Source of the DNA: Georgenia_A wangjunii | Lineage (GTDB): Bacteria > Actinomycetota > Actinomycetes > Actinomycetales > Actinomycetaceae | Assembly: GCF_036421915.1 (NCBI RefSeq) | Contig: NZ_JAZGOM010000011.1 | Strand: one strand, 5' to 3' | DNA: 64,000 nt | In this document: positions 33,054-43,308 of the stretch, piece after piece | Position numbering within the stretch: position 1 is the first letter of the stretch | Layout: each line of letters starts with the position of its first letter | The notes under the pieces: model-generated | Seen by the model: only the letters and a program-made list of their open reading frames with translations | Database searches by the model: none | Told to the model about the DNA's origin: nothing | Translations under genes and position numbers: made by a program

Positions 33054-34010
33054 ATGGCCACGATCGCTCGACCGGCTCGGGGCGCGTCGGACAAGATCCC
33101 GATGCGTCCCGAGCTGCGCAAGCGCCAGCGGCGCAACCTCCGCGCTGCGCTGCTGTTCATCCTGCCGTGGATCATCGGGGCGGCCGTCTTCACCGTCTGG
33201 CCGATCCTCTACAGCGGGTACCTGTCCCTGACGAACTACGACGTCATCAACGCGCCTGAGTTCATCGGCCTCGACAACTACCGCCGCCTCCTCGAGGACC
33301 CCCGGATCGTCCTGTCGCTGGCGAACACGGTGTACTACACCGTCCTGCTCGTGCCGCTGCAGATCATCTTCTCGCTCTCCCTGGCCATGCTCCTCAACGA
33401 GGCGGGCCGGGCGTCGAGCTTCTTCCGCACCGCGTTCTACCTGCCGAACATGACGCCGCCGGTGGCGGTGGGCATCCTCCTGCTCCTGCTGTTCAACGGG
33501 CAGGACGGTCTCGTCAACATGGTGCTCGGGTGGGTCGGGATCGAGGGGCCGAACTGGACGACGGACCCGACGTGGATCAAGCCCGGGCTCGTCGCGATGA
33601 GCCTGTGGTCGGTCGGCTCGACGGTCATCATCCTGCTCGCGGCGCTGCGCAACGTGCCGGCGGAGATGTACGACTCCGCCAAGGTGGACGGCGCGAACTG
33701 GTGGCAGCGGACGACGAAGATCACCGTGCCCATGATCAGCGGGACGATCTTCTTCCTCGTCATCGTCAACACGATCGCCGGGTTCCAGACCTTCACCGAG
33801 GCCTACACCGCGTACCACGGGGCCGGCACGTACAGCAACGAGGCGGCGCTCTTCTACGCCATCTACCTCTTCCAGCAGGCGTTCGAGTTCCTCAACATGG
33901 GCTACGCCTCGGCGATGGCCTGGCTGCTCTTCCTCATCATCATGGTGATCACCGGCATCCAGTTCCTCGTGAGCAAACGGCTCGTCTACTACGAGGGGGA
34001 GGACAAATGA
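33054..34010 (+). CDS. Sugar ABC transporter permease (MalF/UgpA type)
   Basis: This 318-residue inner-membrane component of a CUT1 importer has six predicted transmembrane helices. The first is near residues 30-52, after a basic N-terminus. The EAA-like loop EMYDSAKVDGANWWQRTTKITVPMISG (about 200-226) contacts the ATPase. The C-terminus ends after the sixth helix with VSKRLVYYEGEDK. It starts six bases after the binding-protein stop, and its own stop overlaps the next permease start (ATGA). No ATPase gene occurs in the operon. Confidence 0.93.
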   Translation: MATIARPARGASDKIPMRPELRKRQRRNLRAALLFILPWIIGAAVFTVWPILYSGYLSLTNYDVINAPEFIGLDNYRRLLEDPRIVLSLANTVYYTVLLVPLQIIFSLSLAMLLNEAGRASSFFRTAFYLPNMTPPVAVGILLLLLFNGQDGLVNMVLGWVGIEGPNWTTDPTWIKPGLVAMSLWSVGSTVIILLAALRNVPAEMYDSAKVDGANWWQRTTKITVPMISGTIFFLVIVNTIAGFQTFTEAYTAYHGAGTYSNEAALFYAIYLFQQAFEFLNMGYASAMAWLLFLIIMVITGIQFLVSKRLVYYEGEDK

Positions 34011-34957
34011 CGTCCATGCCCGGAACCTCGACGCCCGGGACCGCTGCGACGGCCAACCCGGCCGCCGAGGCCGCCACCAAGGCGGCGGCCCAGCCGCCGA
34101 TGCGCGAGCTGCGCCCGGACCGGTCGAAGCGCCCGCTCGGGCTCAAGATCCTCGTCGTCGCCATGCTCGTCGGCTTCTCGGCGATCTTCATCTACCCCTT
34201 CATCTGGCTCATCAGCGCCTCGTTCAAGCCGCGCGGGGAGGTCTTCGACAACAAGCTCATCCCGGAGACCTTCGTCTTCGAGAACTACCTCAACGTGTGG
34301 CAGGAGGCGCCGCTCGCGCTGTGGATCTTCAACACCCTCTTCGTCACGGTGCTGGCGGCGGGGACGGTGACGATCTCGAGCGCGATGGTCGCCTGGGGGT
34401 TCTCCTACTTCCGGTTCAAGGGCAGGAACGCCCTCTTCGGCGTCGTGCTCGCCACGATGATGCTGCCGGGAGCCGTGACGATGGTGCCGGTGTTCCTCAT
34501 CTGGAACTCCCTCGGCCAGGTGGGCACGCTCACCCCGCTGTGGGCGGCGAACATCTTCGGCAGCGCGTTCTACATCTTCCTGCTCCGGCAGTTCTTCCTC
34601 GGCCTGCCCCGGAGCCTCTTCGAGGCCGCCCGGGTGGACGGGGCGAACAACTGGACGATCTTCACCAAGATCGCGGTGCCGCTGTGCAAGCCGGCGCTCA
34701 TCGTCACGCTCATCTTCGAGTTCCAGGCGTCGTGGACCAACCTCATGGCGCCGCTCATCTACCTGCGGGACTCGAGCACGTTCACGGTCCCGCGGGGCCT
34801 CAAGGCCCTGCTCGACCAGTTCGGCTTCGGTGGCAACTGGAACTGGGAGATCATCGTGACGGCGAGCGTCATCACGACGATCCCGATGATCATCCTGTTC
34901 TTCATCGCCCAGCGGCACTTCGTCGAGGGCATCGCCACGACGGGCGTCAAGGGCTGA
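34007..34957 (+). CDS. Sugar ABC transporter permease (MalG/UgpE type)
   Basis: This 316-residue second permease has a disordered Ala/Thr/Pro N-terminal extension of about 40 residues and six transmembrane helices. It has the EAA loop SLFEAARVDGANNWTIFTKIAVPLCKPAL and ends with the typical ...AQRHFVEGIATTGVKG, a strongly conserved terminus of MalG-type permeases. The ATG at 34007 overlaps the previous stop. The GH1 gene begins one base after its own stop, so transport and hydrolysis are coupled. Confidence 0.93.
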   Translation: MTSMPGTSTPGTAATANPAAEAATKAAAQPPMRELRPDRSKRPLGLKILVVAMLVGFSAIFIYPFIWLISASFKPRGEVFDNKLIPETFVFENYLNVWQEAPLALWIFNTLFVTVLAAGTVTISSAMVAWGFSYFRFKGRNALFGVVLATMMLPGAVTMVPVFLIWNSLGQVGTLTPLWAANIFGSAFYIFLLRQFFLGLPRSLFEAARVDGANNWTIFTKIAVPLCKPALIVTLIFEFQASWTNLMAPLIYLRDSSTFTVPRGLKALLDQFGFGGNWNWEIIVTASVITTIPMIILFFIAQRHFVEGIATTGVKG

Positions 34958-34958
34958 G

Positions 34959-36392
34959 GTGCCCGTGACCCCGGCGTCCTCCGGCGCGGGGGGCTCACCG
35001 GAGGGTGGGTCCCCCGCCCCGTTCCCGGACGGGTTCCTCTGGGGTGCCGCGACGTCGGCGTTCCAGGTCGAGGGGAGCCTCGACGTCGACGGGCGTGGCG
35101 AGTCGGTCTGGGACGTCTTCGCCCGGCGCCCGGGTGCCATCGAGGGGGGCGCCGACGGGTCGCGGGCGTGCGAGTCCTACCGCCGTTGGCGCGAGGACGT
35201 CGCCGTGATCGCCGAGCTCGGGCTCGGGGCGTACCGGTTCTCCGTCGCGTGGTCGCGGATCGTGCCTGAGGGGACCGGGCGGGTCGAGGCCCGTGCCCTC
35301 GACCACTACGAGAGGTTCGTCGACGCGCTCCTCGAGTGCGGCGTCGCCCCCGTCCTCACCCTCAACCACTGGGACATGCCGCAGGCGCTCATGGCCGACG
35401 GCGGGTGGGCGGCGCGGGGTGCCGTCGACGCGTTCGCCGAGCTGACCACCGCCGTCGCCGACCGCCTCGCGGACCGGGTCGAGTGGTGGGTGACGCAGAA
35501 CGAGCCGTGGATCATCGCGCTGCTCGGCTACCAGCTCGGGCTCCACGCCCCCGGCGTCGCGGACCTGCGCGCCTCGCTGGCCGCGGGGCACCACGTGCTG
35601 CTCGGGCACGGCGCGGGCGCCGACGTCCTCCGCTCCTACCCGGGCACGAGGGTGGGGGCCGCGCTGAGCCTCTTCCCGTGCGACCCGGCCACCCCGGACC
35701 CGGCGGACGTCGAGGCCGCGTGGGGCTCGGACGGCTACGTCAACCGCTGGTTCCTCGACCCGCTGCTGCGCACCGGCTACCCACCGGACATGCGAGAGCA
35801 CTGGGAACGGGCGACCGGCGGGCCGCTCGACGTCATCCGCGACGGTGACGAGGCCGCGATCGGCGGGCGCAGCGACTTCCTCGGCGTCAACTACTACACG
35901 CGCCGCGTCATGACCGCGGCCGAGCCAGGCCCCGGCCGGCCCTTCCCGTGGCAGGTCGTCGAGCCGACGGGGAGCGTCGCGCGGACCGACGCCGGCTGGG
36001 AGATCGCCCCGGACGCCTTCCGCGACCTCCTCCTGCGGCTCGACCGCGACTACCCCGGAACCCCGCTGCTCGTCACCGAGAACGGTGGGGTCTTCGGCGA
36101 GGTACCCACCCACGACGACCTCGTCCACGACGGCCGCCGCACGGAGTTCCTGCGCCGGCACGTGGCGGCCGTCGGTGAGGCGCTCGCCGGCGGCGCGGAC
36201 GTGCGCGGGTACCTGCACTGGTCGCTGCTCGACAACCTCGAGTGGGCCCTCGGCTACCGGCCCCGCTTCGGGCTCGTCCACGTCGACTACCCCACCGGGC
36301 GCCGGACGATCAAGGACTCCGGCCGCTACTACGCCGAGGTGGCCCGGACCGGCACGCTGCCCCCCGTCCCCGCCGTCGCCCCCTTCGGCTAG
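34959..36392 (+). CDS. GH1 family beta-glycosidase
   Basis: This 477-residue cytoplasmic retaining beta-glycosidase (beta-glucosidase, possibly beta-galactosidase or beta-mannosidase) lacks a signal peptide. The N-terminal signature FPDGFLWGAATSAFQVEG, acid/base Glu182 in VTQNEPW, nucleophile Glu374 in LVTENGG, and the aglycone-side LHWSLLDNLEWALGYRPRFGLVHVDY are all present. The GTG at 34959 follows the permease stop directly. It would act on disaccharides or oligosaccharides taken up by the preceding importer. Confidence 0.93.
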   Translation: MPVTPASSGAGGSPEGGSPAPFPDGFLWGAATSAFQVEGSLDVDGRGESVWDVFARRPGAIEGGADGSRACESYRRWREDVAVIAELGLGAYRFSVAWSRIVPEGTGRVEARALDHYERFVDALLECGVAPVLTLNHWDMPQALMADGGWAARGAVDAFAELTTAVADRLADRVEWWVTQNEPWIIALLGYQLGLHAPGVADLRASLAAGHHVLLGHGAGADVLRSYPGTRVGAALSLFPCDPATPDPADVEAAWGSDGYVNRWFLDPLLRTGYPPDMREHWERATGGPLDVIRDGDEAAIGGRSDFLGVNYYTRRVMTAAEPGPGRPFPWQVVEPTGSVARTDAGWEIAPDAFRDLLLRLDRDYPGTPLLVTENGGVFGEVPTHDDLVHDGRRTEFLRRHVAAVGEALAGGADVRGYLHWSLLDNLEWALGYRPRFGLVHVDYPTGRRTIKDSGRYYAEVARTGTLPPVPAVAPFG

Positions 36393-38292
36393 GGCGTGCC
36401 CGTGCGTGTCGAGGAGCGCCCCGGCGCGACGACGATCACCGGCGAGACGTACGTGCTCGAGGTCCGGCCGGGCGCCGCCAAGGCCGTCCTCGCGGCTCCC
36501 GACGGACGTCTCTGGTCCCACCTCAGCCTCCTCGCCTCCGTCGACGCGACCGACGGGGTGGACGAGTCCTACGACGTGCTGCCCGCCGTCATCACGCCCG
36601 GGCCCGACGCCGTCACCGTCACCGTCACGGCCGCGAGCAGCCGGTGGGCGCACAAGGAGGTGCGGCTCGTCGCGCGTCCCCGCGCCGTCGAGCTGAGCGT
36701 CCACGTGCGCGGGCGCGGGTGGCTGGCGGAGGTGAGCGTCCTCGGCGGGCGCGCCGTGCGGGCGAGCGGGGCGTGCGGGACCTTCCGCTCCTCGATCGAG
36801 TTCGCCTCGGTCCTCAACCCGACACCGACCGAGCCGGTCCACGTCGTGCGCCCGGCGCACTCGGGTGCCGTCCTCGGGGTCGTCGGGGACGCGCACGCCG
36901 GGCGCCTGCACGCCGTCTTCTCCCCGCCGCCCCTGTGCCTCGCCCTCGGCAGGCGCGAGGCGCGGAGCGCCACCGAGCTCCCCGGCGGGGACTGGCTCGC
37001 CGTCGCGCTGCGCGCCGGCGCCGCCGACCTCACCTTCACCGAGCTGCGCTACGACCCGGTCGACGGCGGGTTCCTCGTGCGCCTCGACTACGACGGCCAC
37101 ACCCTCGTCGAGGACGCCTTCACGACGCCGGCGCTCGTCCTCACCCCGACCGACGGTCCCCTCGCGGCCGTCGCCGAGCACCGGCGGGACCTCATCGACC
37201 ACGGCCTGGCCCCCGCCGGGCCGGTCCACGAGCCCGCGCCGTGGTGGCGGGAGCCGATCTTCTGCGGGTGGGGCGCGCAGTGCACCCGGGCGCCGCTGCC
37301 CGGGGCGCCCGCCGCCCACCCGTACTACCTCGCGGACCTGGCGCCCGCCGTCGTGCCCGACGGCGTCCCCGTCGCCGCGGACATGGCCCGCGCCGACGTC
37401 TACGACGAGCTCCTCGCCCACCTCGCCGCCGCGGGCGTCGTGCCGGGGACCGTCGTCGTCGACGACCGGTGGCAGGCCGAGTACGGCACCGGTGAGCCGG
37501 ACCGCACCCACTTCCCCGACCTGCGCGCGTGGGTCGCGGCCCGGCACGACGCCGGTCAGCGCGTCCTGCTGTGGTGGAAGGCGTGGGACCCGGCGGGCGT
37601 GCCGGCGCAGGAGTGCGTGCGCGACGCCGGCGGCCGGCCCGTCGCCGTCGACCCGGGCAACCCCGCCTACCTCGCCCGGCTGCGGCGCACCGCCGCTCAC
37701 CTCGTCGGCCCGGACGGGCTCGGCGCCGACGGCGTCAAGGTCGACTTCACCCAGCGCGCGCCCGTCGGGCACTCGCTGCGGGCGTGGACCGACGCGTCCG
37801 GGCGCCCCGGGGTGTGGGGGATCGCCGCGCTCCACGCCCTGCTCGGGGCGCTGTACTCCGGGATGAAGGAGGCGAAGGCGGACGCGCTCATGATCACCCA
37901 CACGCCCCACCCGGCCTTCGGTGACGTCACGGACATGGTCCGGCTCAACGACGTCCTCGAGCGGGACACGGCGACGGCGGTGGTCCCGGTCGTCGACCAG
38001 CTCCGGTTCCGCCACGCCGTCGTCACGGCGGCGATGCCCGGGCACCTCGTCGACACCGACCAGTGGCCCATGCCGGACCGGGCGCAGTGGCGCGCCTACG
38101 TCGGCGCCCAGGCGGCCCTCGGCGTCCCCGCGCTCTACTACGCCGAGGGGATCGACCGGTCCGGCGAGGCGCTCAGCACCGAGGACCTCGCCCTCGTCGC
38201 GCGGACCTGGACGGACTACCGCGCGGCCCTCCTTGCCACCCCGCCCCCGGGGGGTGCCGCATGCCCCCGGGGGGCGCCGCGGCCCCCCACGG

Positions 38293-38497
<205 letters not shown>

Positions 38498-38533
38498 GGG
38501 GACGGTGGGGAGCGGGGGCGCGGGGGTGCGGCG

Positions 38534-40108
38534 ATGACGGGCGTCGGCGTGAGCGGAGATGGCGCGGCTCCGGAGACCGGGGCGGACGTCGTCGTCTACG
38601 CGGCCACGTCGGCCGGGGTGTGCGCGGCGGTCGCGGCCGCGGAGGCCGGGGCGAGCGTCGTCCTCGTCGAGCCGGGCCGGCACGTCGGGGGCATGACGAG
38701 CGGCGGCCTCGGCTACACCGACGTCGGCGACCTCCGCGTCGTCGGCGGCATGGCGGCCCGGCTGCGGCACGCCGTCGCCGAGCACTACGGCGTCCCGCCC
38801 GGCACCTTCGCGGGCCCCGAGCCGCACGTGGCCGAGGCCATCTACCGGCGCTGGCTCGAGGAGGCGGGCGTCGAGGTCGTGCTCGGGCACCGCCTCACCG
38901 GCGTCGACGTCGGAGGCGACGCCCGCATCACCGGCATGACGGCGGGGGGTCGGCGGTTCACCGCCGCCGTGCTCGTCGACGCCAGCTACGAGGGTGACCT
39001 CCTCGCGCTCGCGGGCGTGCCCTACGCCGTCGGGCGCGAGGACCGCGCCCTCCACGGGGAGCGGTTCGCCGGGCGTCAGGAGCTCGCGCCCGGCAAGCAC
39101 GCGATGCCGCCGTGGGTCTCGCCTTTCGCGGGGGACCCCGACGGGCTCGTCGAGGGTCCCCTCCTCGACCAGGTCCGGCCGGGGCCGATGGTCGAGGTCG
39201 GCCAGGGCGACGGCGGGGTCATGTCCTACGGCTACCGCGTGTGCCTCACCCCCGCGGCGGACCGCATCCCGTTCGAGCGGCGGCCCGGGTACGACGAGGG
39301 CCACTGGGAGCTCGGCCGGCGCCTCTTCGCGCTGTGGAGGCGGGAGGGGCGCGAGGTGCGGGCCCGGGACCTCGTCGGTCTCGTCCCCAACCTGCCCGGC
39401 GGCAAGTGCGACGCGAACTCGATCGGCCCGTTCTCCCTCAGCGTCCTCGACGGCGCCGCGTGGGAGTACCCCGACGCGGGCGCCGCGCGCCGTGAGGAGA
39501 TCCGCCTGCACCACCTCCACCACGCGCAGGACCTCCTGTGGTTCCTCACGCACGACCCCGCCGTGCCCGCGCCCGTGCGCGCCGAGATGCGCGGGTGGGG
39601 ACTGCCGCCCGAGGAGTTCGCCGACACCGCCCACCTGCCCCACCAGCTCTACGTCCGGGAGGCGCGGCGGATGGTGGGCGAGTACGTCCTCACCGAGCAC
39701 GACGCCCTCGGCGGGCGCCGTCACGACGACGTCGTCGCGCTCGGCTCCTACCACCTCGACGTCCGCGAGGTGCAGCGCACGTGGCGCTGGGTCTACGAGC
39801 ACCCCCGGCCGGTCGCCATGGTCGTGACGGAGGGGTACCTGTCCGTGCCGGTGCCCCCGTACGCCGTCCCGTACCGGAGCCTCGTCCCGCGGCGGGCGGA
39901 CTGCACGAACCTCCTCGTGCCCGTGTGCCTCGCCGCCTCGCACGTCGCGTTCTCCTCGGTGCGCATGGAGGTGCAGTACCAGATGCTCGGTCACGCCGCC
40001 GGGATCGCGGCGGCCATGGCCGCGCGAGCGGGGTGCGGCGTCCACGACGTCGATGTCGGCGCCCTCCAGGACACGCTGCATGCGCAGGGCCAGGTGCTCG
40101 CGCTCTGA
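38534..40108 (+). CDS. FAD-dependent oxidoreductase (FAD_oxidored/PF12831-like)
   Basis: This 524-residue flavoprotein has an N-terminal FAD-binding Rossmann motif VVVYAATSAGVCAAVAAAEAGASVVLVEPG and the family hallmark HVGGMTSGGLGYTD. A C-terminal dinucleotide segment, ASHVAFSSVRMEVQYQMLGHAAGIAAAMAA, closes the fold. Members are common in bacterial polysaccharide-utilisation loci, but their reaction is largely unassigned. The ATG at 38534 is just before the FAD motif. The frame runs upstream through the poly-G artefact and is not trusted there. Its promoter probably lies in the unresolved gap. A putative LacI operator separates it from the following gene. Confidence 0.82.
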   Translation: MTGVGVSGDGAAPETGADVVVYAATSAGVCAAVAAAEAGASVVLVEPGRHVGGMTSGGLGYTDVGDLRVVGGMAARLRHAVAEHYGVPPGTFAGPEPHVAEAIYRRWLEEAGVEVVLGHRLTGVDVGGDARITGMTAGGRRFTAAVLVDASYEGDLLALAGVPYAVGREDRALHGERFAGRQELAPGKHAMPPWVSPFAGDPDGLVEGPLLDQVRPGPMVEVGQGDGGVMSYGYRVCLTPAADRIPFERRPGYDEGHWELGRRLFALWRREGREVRARDLVGLVPNLPGGKCDANSIGPFSLSVLDGAAWEYPDAGAARREEIRLHHLHHAQDLLWFLTHDPAVPAPVRAEMRGWGLPPEEFADTAHLPHQLYVREARRMVGEYVLTEHDALGGRRHDDVVALGSYHLDVREVQRTWRWVYEHPRPVAMVVTEGYLSVPVPPYAVPYRSLVPRRADCTNLLVPVCLAASHVAFSSVRMEVQYQMLGHAAGIAAAMAARAGCGVHDVDVGALQDTLHAQGQVLAL

Positions 40109-40126
40109 GTGCTTGTAGCGCCCCTG

Positions 40127-40140
40127 TGGGATCGATACCA
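40127..40140. promoter_or_regulatory. Putative LacI operator (site D)
   Basis: TGGGATCGATACCA lies eight bases before the ATG of the tandem metallo-beta-lactamase gene. It is almost perfectly palindromic (TGG, ATCGAT core, CCA). It matches the pattern of sites A-C, although its central base pairs differ. Confidence 0.5.
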
Positions 40141-40147
40141 TGGTTCG

Positions 40148-42190
40148 ATGACCGGCACAGTGCGCGAGGTCGCGCCAGGGGTCTTCCGGGTGCGGGACAC
40201 CTGCAACGTCTACGTCGTGCGGGCCGAGGGCGCCCGCACCGGCGTCGCGATCGACTTCGGCTCCGGCGCCGTCCTCGACCACCTCGCGGAGATGGGGATC
40301 GACCGGCTCACCCACGTCGTCATGACCCACCACCACCGTGACCAGGCACAGGGCCTGCCGCGCGCGGTCGCGGCCGGCATCGAGATCCACGTCCCGCCGG
40401 TCGAGCGCGACCTCTTCGAGCGGGTCGACGACATGTGGGCGACGCGCCCGATCATCAACGACTACAACCTCCGCGAGGACCGGTTCTCCCTCCTCGAGCC
40501 CGTGCCGGTCGCGGGGCTCGTCCCCGAGTACCGGGTCGGCCGCTACGGCGGCGTCGAGCTCGGCGTGCGCCCCACGCCCGGGCACACGACCGGCTCGGTC
40601 ACCTACGTCCTCGACCGCGGCGGCCGGCGGCTCGCGTTCTCCGGCGACCTCATCTACGCCCCCGGCAAGGTGTGGTCGCTCGCCGCCACTCAGTGGACGT
40701 ACACCGAGAGCGAGGGGGCAGCCATGGTGGTCCTGTCCTGCTACCTCCTGCTCCGCGAGGGCATCGACGTGCTGCTGCCCTCCCACGGCGAGCCGATGGA
40801 CGACGCCGACGGCGCGCTCGCGCTCCTCGCCGAGCGCATGCAGGCCTACGTCAACTCCCGGCGGAACCACCCCTGGGACCTCGAGACGCGGCTCGTCCAC
40901 CCGTACGCGCGACTGACGCCGCACCTGCTCATCAACCGCTCGAGCGTCTCGTGCGGCTACGTCCTGCTCTCGGACAGCGGCGCCGCGCTGCTCATCGACT
41001 ACGGCTACGACATGACGACGGGCCTGCCGGCCGGGCGCGACCGCGCCTCCCGCCGGCCGTGGCTCGCCTCCCTCGACGCGCTGCGGGGCGGGTTCGGGGT
41101 CACCGACATCGAGGTGGCGATCCCCACCCACTTCCACGACGACCACGTGGCCGGCCTCAACCTCCTGCGCGACGTCGAGGGGACGCAGGTGTGGGCCCCC
41201 GAGAACGTCGCGCCGATCCTCGCCAACCCCATGCACCACGACCTGCCCTGCCAGTGGTACGACCCCATCCCGGTGGACCGCGAGCTCGCGCTCGGGGAGA
41301 CGGTCCGGTGGCGCGAGTACGAGATCACGGTCCACGAGCTGCCCGGCCACACCCTGTACGCCGCGGCGTTCGAGCTCGAGGTCGACGGGCACCGGGTGCT
41401 CGTCACCGGCGACCAGCAGGACGGCCAGGGCGTGGCCAACCAGCGGCGGGAGATCCTCAACTACCAGTACCGCAACCTCTTCCGGATCGACGACTACGTC
41501 GACAGCGCCGCCCTCTACCAGCGGGTCGCACCCGGGCTCATGGTGAGCGGGCACTGGGAGCCGCGCTGGGTGGAGGACGGCTACCTCGACATGCTCGGCG
41601 CGGCCGGGGAGGAGGTCGCGCGGATCCACCGCGAGCTGCTCCCCCTCGAGGACGTCGACGCCGGGGCGTCCGGGGTTCTCGCACGGCTCACGCCCTACCG
41701 CTCCCACCCGCTGGCGGGGGAGCGGGTCGAGCTGACGGCCACGGTGCGCAACCCGCACGCCCGACCCGCGCAGGCGGTGCTCCACCTCGCCCTGCCCGAG
41801 GGCTGGACGGCGGAGCCGCCCCTCGCCCGCCGCGACCTCGGGCCGGGGGAGACCGGCACCGTGACGTTCGTCGTCCAGCCGGCGCTGCACGAGCAGCGGC
41901 GCGCCCGCTGCGCCGTCGACGTCACGATCGGCGACCTCGCGCTCGGTCAGCACGCCGAGGCGCTCGTCGACGTCCACGCAGCGCCGAGAGCGGGCGCCGG
42001 TGCTGGCTCGAGGGGTGAGGCTGGCGGTGCCAGTGACGGAGCGGGGGCTGCGGCGGCGAGAGATCTCGTCGACCCGGCGGGCGAGGCCGTCGACCCGGCC
42101 GGTGACGCCGCCGGCCGGGTCGGTGACGCCGGCGGGCGCGCGGGGGGCCCGGGCGACGGGCGCCGATACGATGACGCCGGCGTACGGTAG
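40148..42190 (+). CDS. Tandem metallo-beta-lactamase-fold protein with C-terminal beta-sandwich
   Basis: This 680-residue protein carries two complete MBL-fold domains. Domain 1 (about 1-245) has HHHRDQ (His61, His63, Asp65, Gln66), PGHTTGS, FSGDLIY and SHGEP. Domain 2 (about 255-495) has the canonical HFHDDH (328-333), PGHTLYA, TGDQQ and SGHWEP. Domain 1 thus has Gln in place of one metal-ligand His. Residues 500-605 resemble a NEW3/CARDB-like beta-sandwich (LTATVRNPHARPAQAVLHLALPEGW), and the tail is disordered. No signal peptide is evident. It lies between the FAD oxidoreductase and LacI genes. The substrate is unknown; hydrolysis of a sugar lactone or ester is speculative. Confidence 0.78.
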   Translation: MTGTVREVAPGVFRVRDTCNVYVVRAEGARTGVAIDFGSGAVLDHLAEMGIDRLTHVVMTHHHRDQAQGLPRAVAAGIEIHVPPVERDLFERVDDMWATRPIINDYNLREDRFSLLEPVPVAGLVPEYRVGRYGGVELGVRPTPGHTTGSVTYVLDRGGRRLAFSGDLIYAPGKVWSLAATQWTYTESEGAAMVVLSCYLLLREGIDVLLPSHGEPMDDADGALALLAERMQAYVNSRRNHPWDLETRLVHPYARLTPHLLINRSSVSCGYVLLSDSGAALLIDYGYDMTTGLPAGRDRASRRPWLASLDALRGGFGVTDIEVAIPTHFHDDHVAGLNLLRDVEGTQVWAPENVAPILANPMHHDLPCQWYDPIPVDRELALGETVRWREYEITVHELPGHTLYAAAFELEVDGHRVLVTGDQQDGQGVANQRREILNYQYRNLFRIDDYVDSAALYQRVAPGLMVSGHWEPRWVEDGYLDMLGAAGEEVARIHRELLPLEDVDAGASGVLARLTPYRSHPLAGERVELTATVRNPHARPAQAVLHLALPEGWTAEPPLARRDLGPGETGTVTFVVQPALHEQRRARCAVDVTIGDLALGQHAEALVDVHAAPRAGAGAGSRGEAGGASDGAGAAAARDLVDPAGEAVDPAGDAAGRVGDAGGRAGGPGDGRRYDDAGVR

Positions 42191-42241
42191 GCCGGGCCTC
42201 CCGTGACCGGGACGACAGCTCATGAGACAGGTGACGCGGCC

Positions 42242-43252
42242 ATGCCGACACGCCGCGCGACGATCAAGGACGTCGCCGAGGCCGCCGCCGTCTCCCGCTC
42301 GACCGCCTCGCGCGCGCTCACCGGCAACGGCTACGTCGCCGCGGGCGTGCGCCTGCGGGTCGAAGAGGTCGCCCGCGCGATGGGCTACGTCCCCAACGCC
42401 GCCGCCCAGCACCTGCGCCGCCGCCAGACGAGCTCCCTCGGGCTCCTCGTCTCGGACCTGACGAACTCCTTCTACGCCGAGCTCGCGGCCGGCGCGACGC
42501 AGCAGGCCCGCCGTCGCGGCTACACCGTCATGCTCACCGACGACGCCGCGACGGGGGAGGACGGCACGACGCCCGCGCAGGCGTTCGTCCAGCTGCGCGT
42601 CGCCGGCGTCATCGCCACCCCGACGACCGCCGGGACCGGGGCGTACCTGCGGGAGCACCGCATCCCGGTCGTGGAGGTGGACCGGCAGTTCGCCGAGGGC
42701 GCCTCCGACGCCGTCGTGGTCGACAACGCCGCCGGCGCCCACCGGGTGACGGCCCAGCTCATCGAGGAGGGCCACCGCCGGATCGCCCTCTTCATCGACG
42801 AGACGCTGTGGACCACGGGCCGGGACCGCTACGCCGGCTACCGGCGCGCGCTCGCCGACGCCCACCTTCCGCTCGACCCCGACCTCGTCGTCTCCGCCGG
42901 GTGGGACGTCGGTGCCGCGCGGTTGACCGCGGCGCGGATGCTCGCCGGCCCCGGGCGGCCGACAGCGGTCTTCGCCGCCAACAACCTCCTCGCCGAGGGC
43001 GTGTGGCGCGCCGCGGCCGACCTCGCCCTCGACGTCCCGCGCGACCTCAGCCTCGTCTCGTTCGACGACGCGCCGTGGATGTCCATGGTCACGCCGGGCA
43101 TCACCGCCGTCGCGCAGGACGTCCTCGCGCTCGGCCGGACGGCGGTGGACGTGCTCCTCGACCGCCTCGCCGAGCCCGACGCGCCGGTGCGGACGGTCGT
43201 CGTCCCGGCGCACGTCGTCGAGCGCGGCTCGGTGGCGCCGCCCGCGGGCTGA
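42242..43252 (+). CDS. LacI-family transcriptional regulator
   Basis: This 336-residue repressor has an N-terminal LacI HTH (ATIKDVAEAAAVSRSTASRALTGNGYVA), the hinge helix NAAAQHLRRRQTSSLGLLV, and a periplasmic-binding-like effector domain. VDNAAGAHRVTAQLIEEGHRRIALF, PTAVFAANNLLAEGVWRAA and DLSLVSFDDAPWMSM are typical. The effector is probably a sugar. The ATG at 42242 is used, though an in-frame GTG at 42203 would add 13 residues. Four palindromes in the island form a plausible regulon for this protein. Confidence 0.92.
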   Translation: MPTRRATIKDVAEAAAVSRSTASRALTGNGYVAAGVRLRVEEVARAMGYVPNAAAQHLRRRQTSSLGLLVSDLTNSFYAELAAGATQQARRRGYTVMLTDDAATGEDGTTPAQAFVQLRVAGVIATPTTAGTGAYLREHRIPVVEVDRQFAEGASDAVVVDNAAGAHRVTAQLIEEGHRRIALFIDETLWTTGRDRYAGYRRALADAHLPLDPDLVVSAGWDVGAARLTAARMLAGPGRPTAVFAANNLLAEGVWRAAADLALDVPRDLSLVSFDDAPWMSMVTPGITAVAQDVLALGRTAVDVLLDRLAEPDAPVRTVVVPAHVVERGSVAPPAG

Positions 43253-43308
43253 GACGCGGCCCCGGTGCGGCGGACCGTCCGCCGGGCGCTGCTCTCCCGC
43301 CGGGGCCG

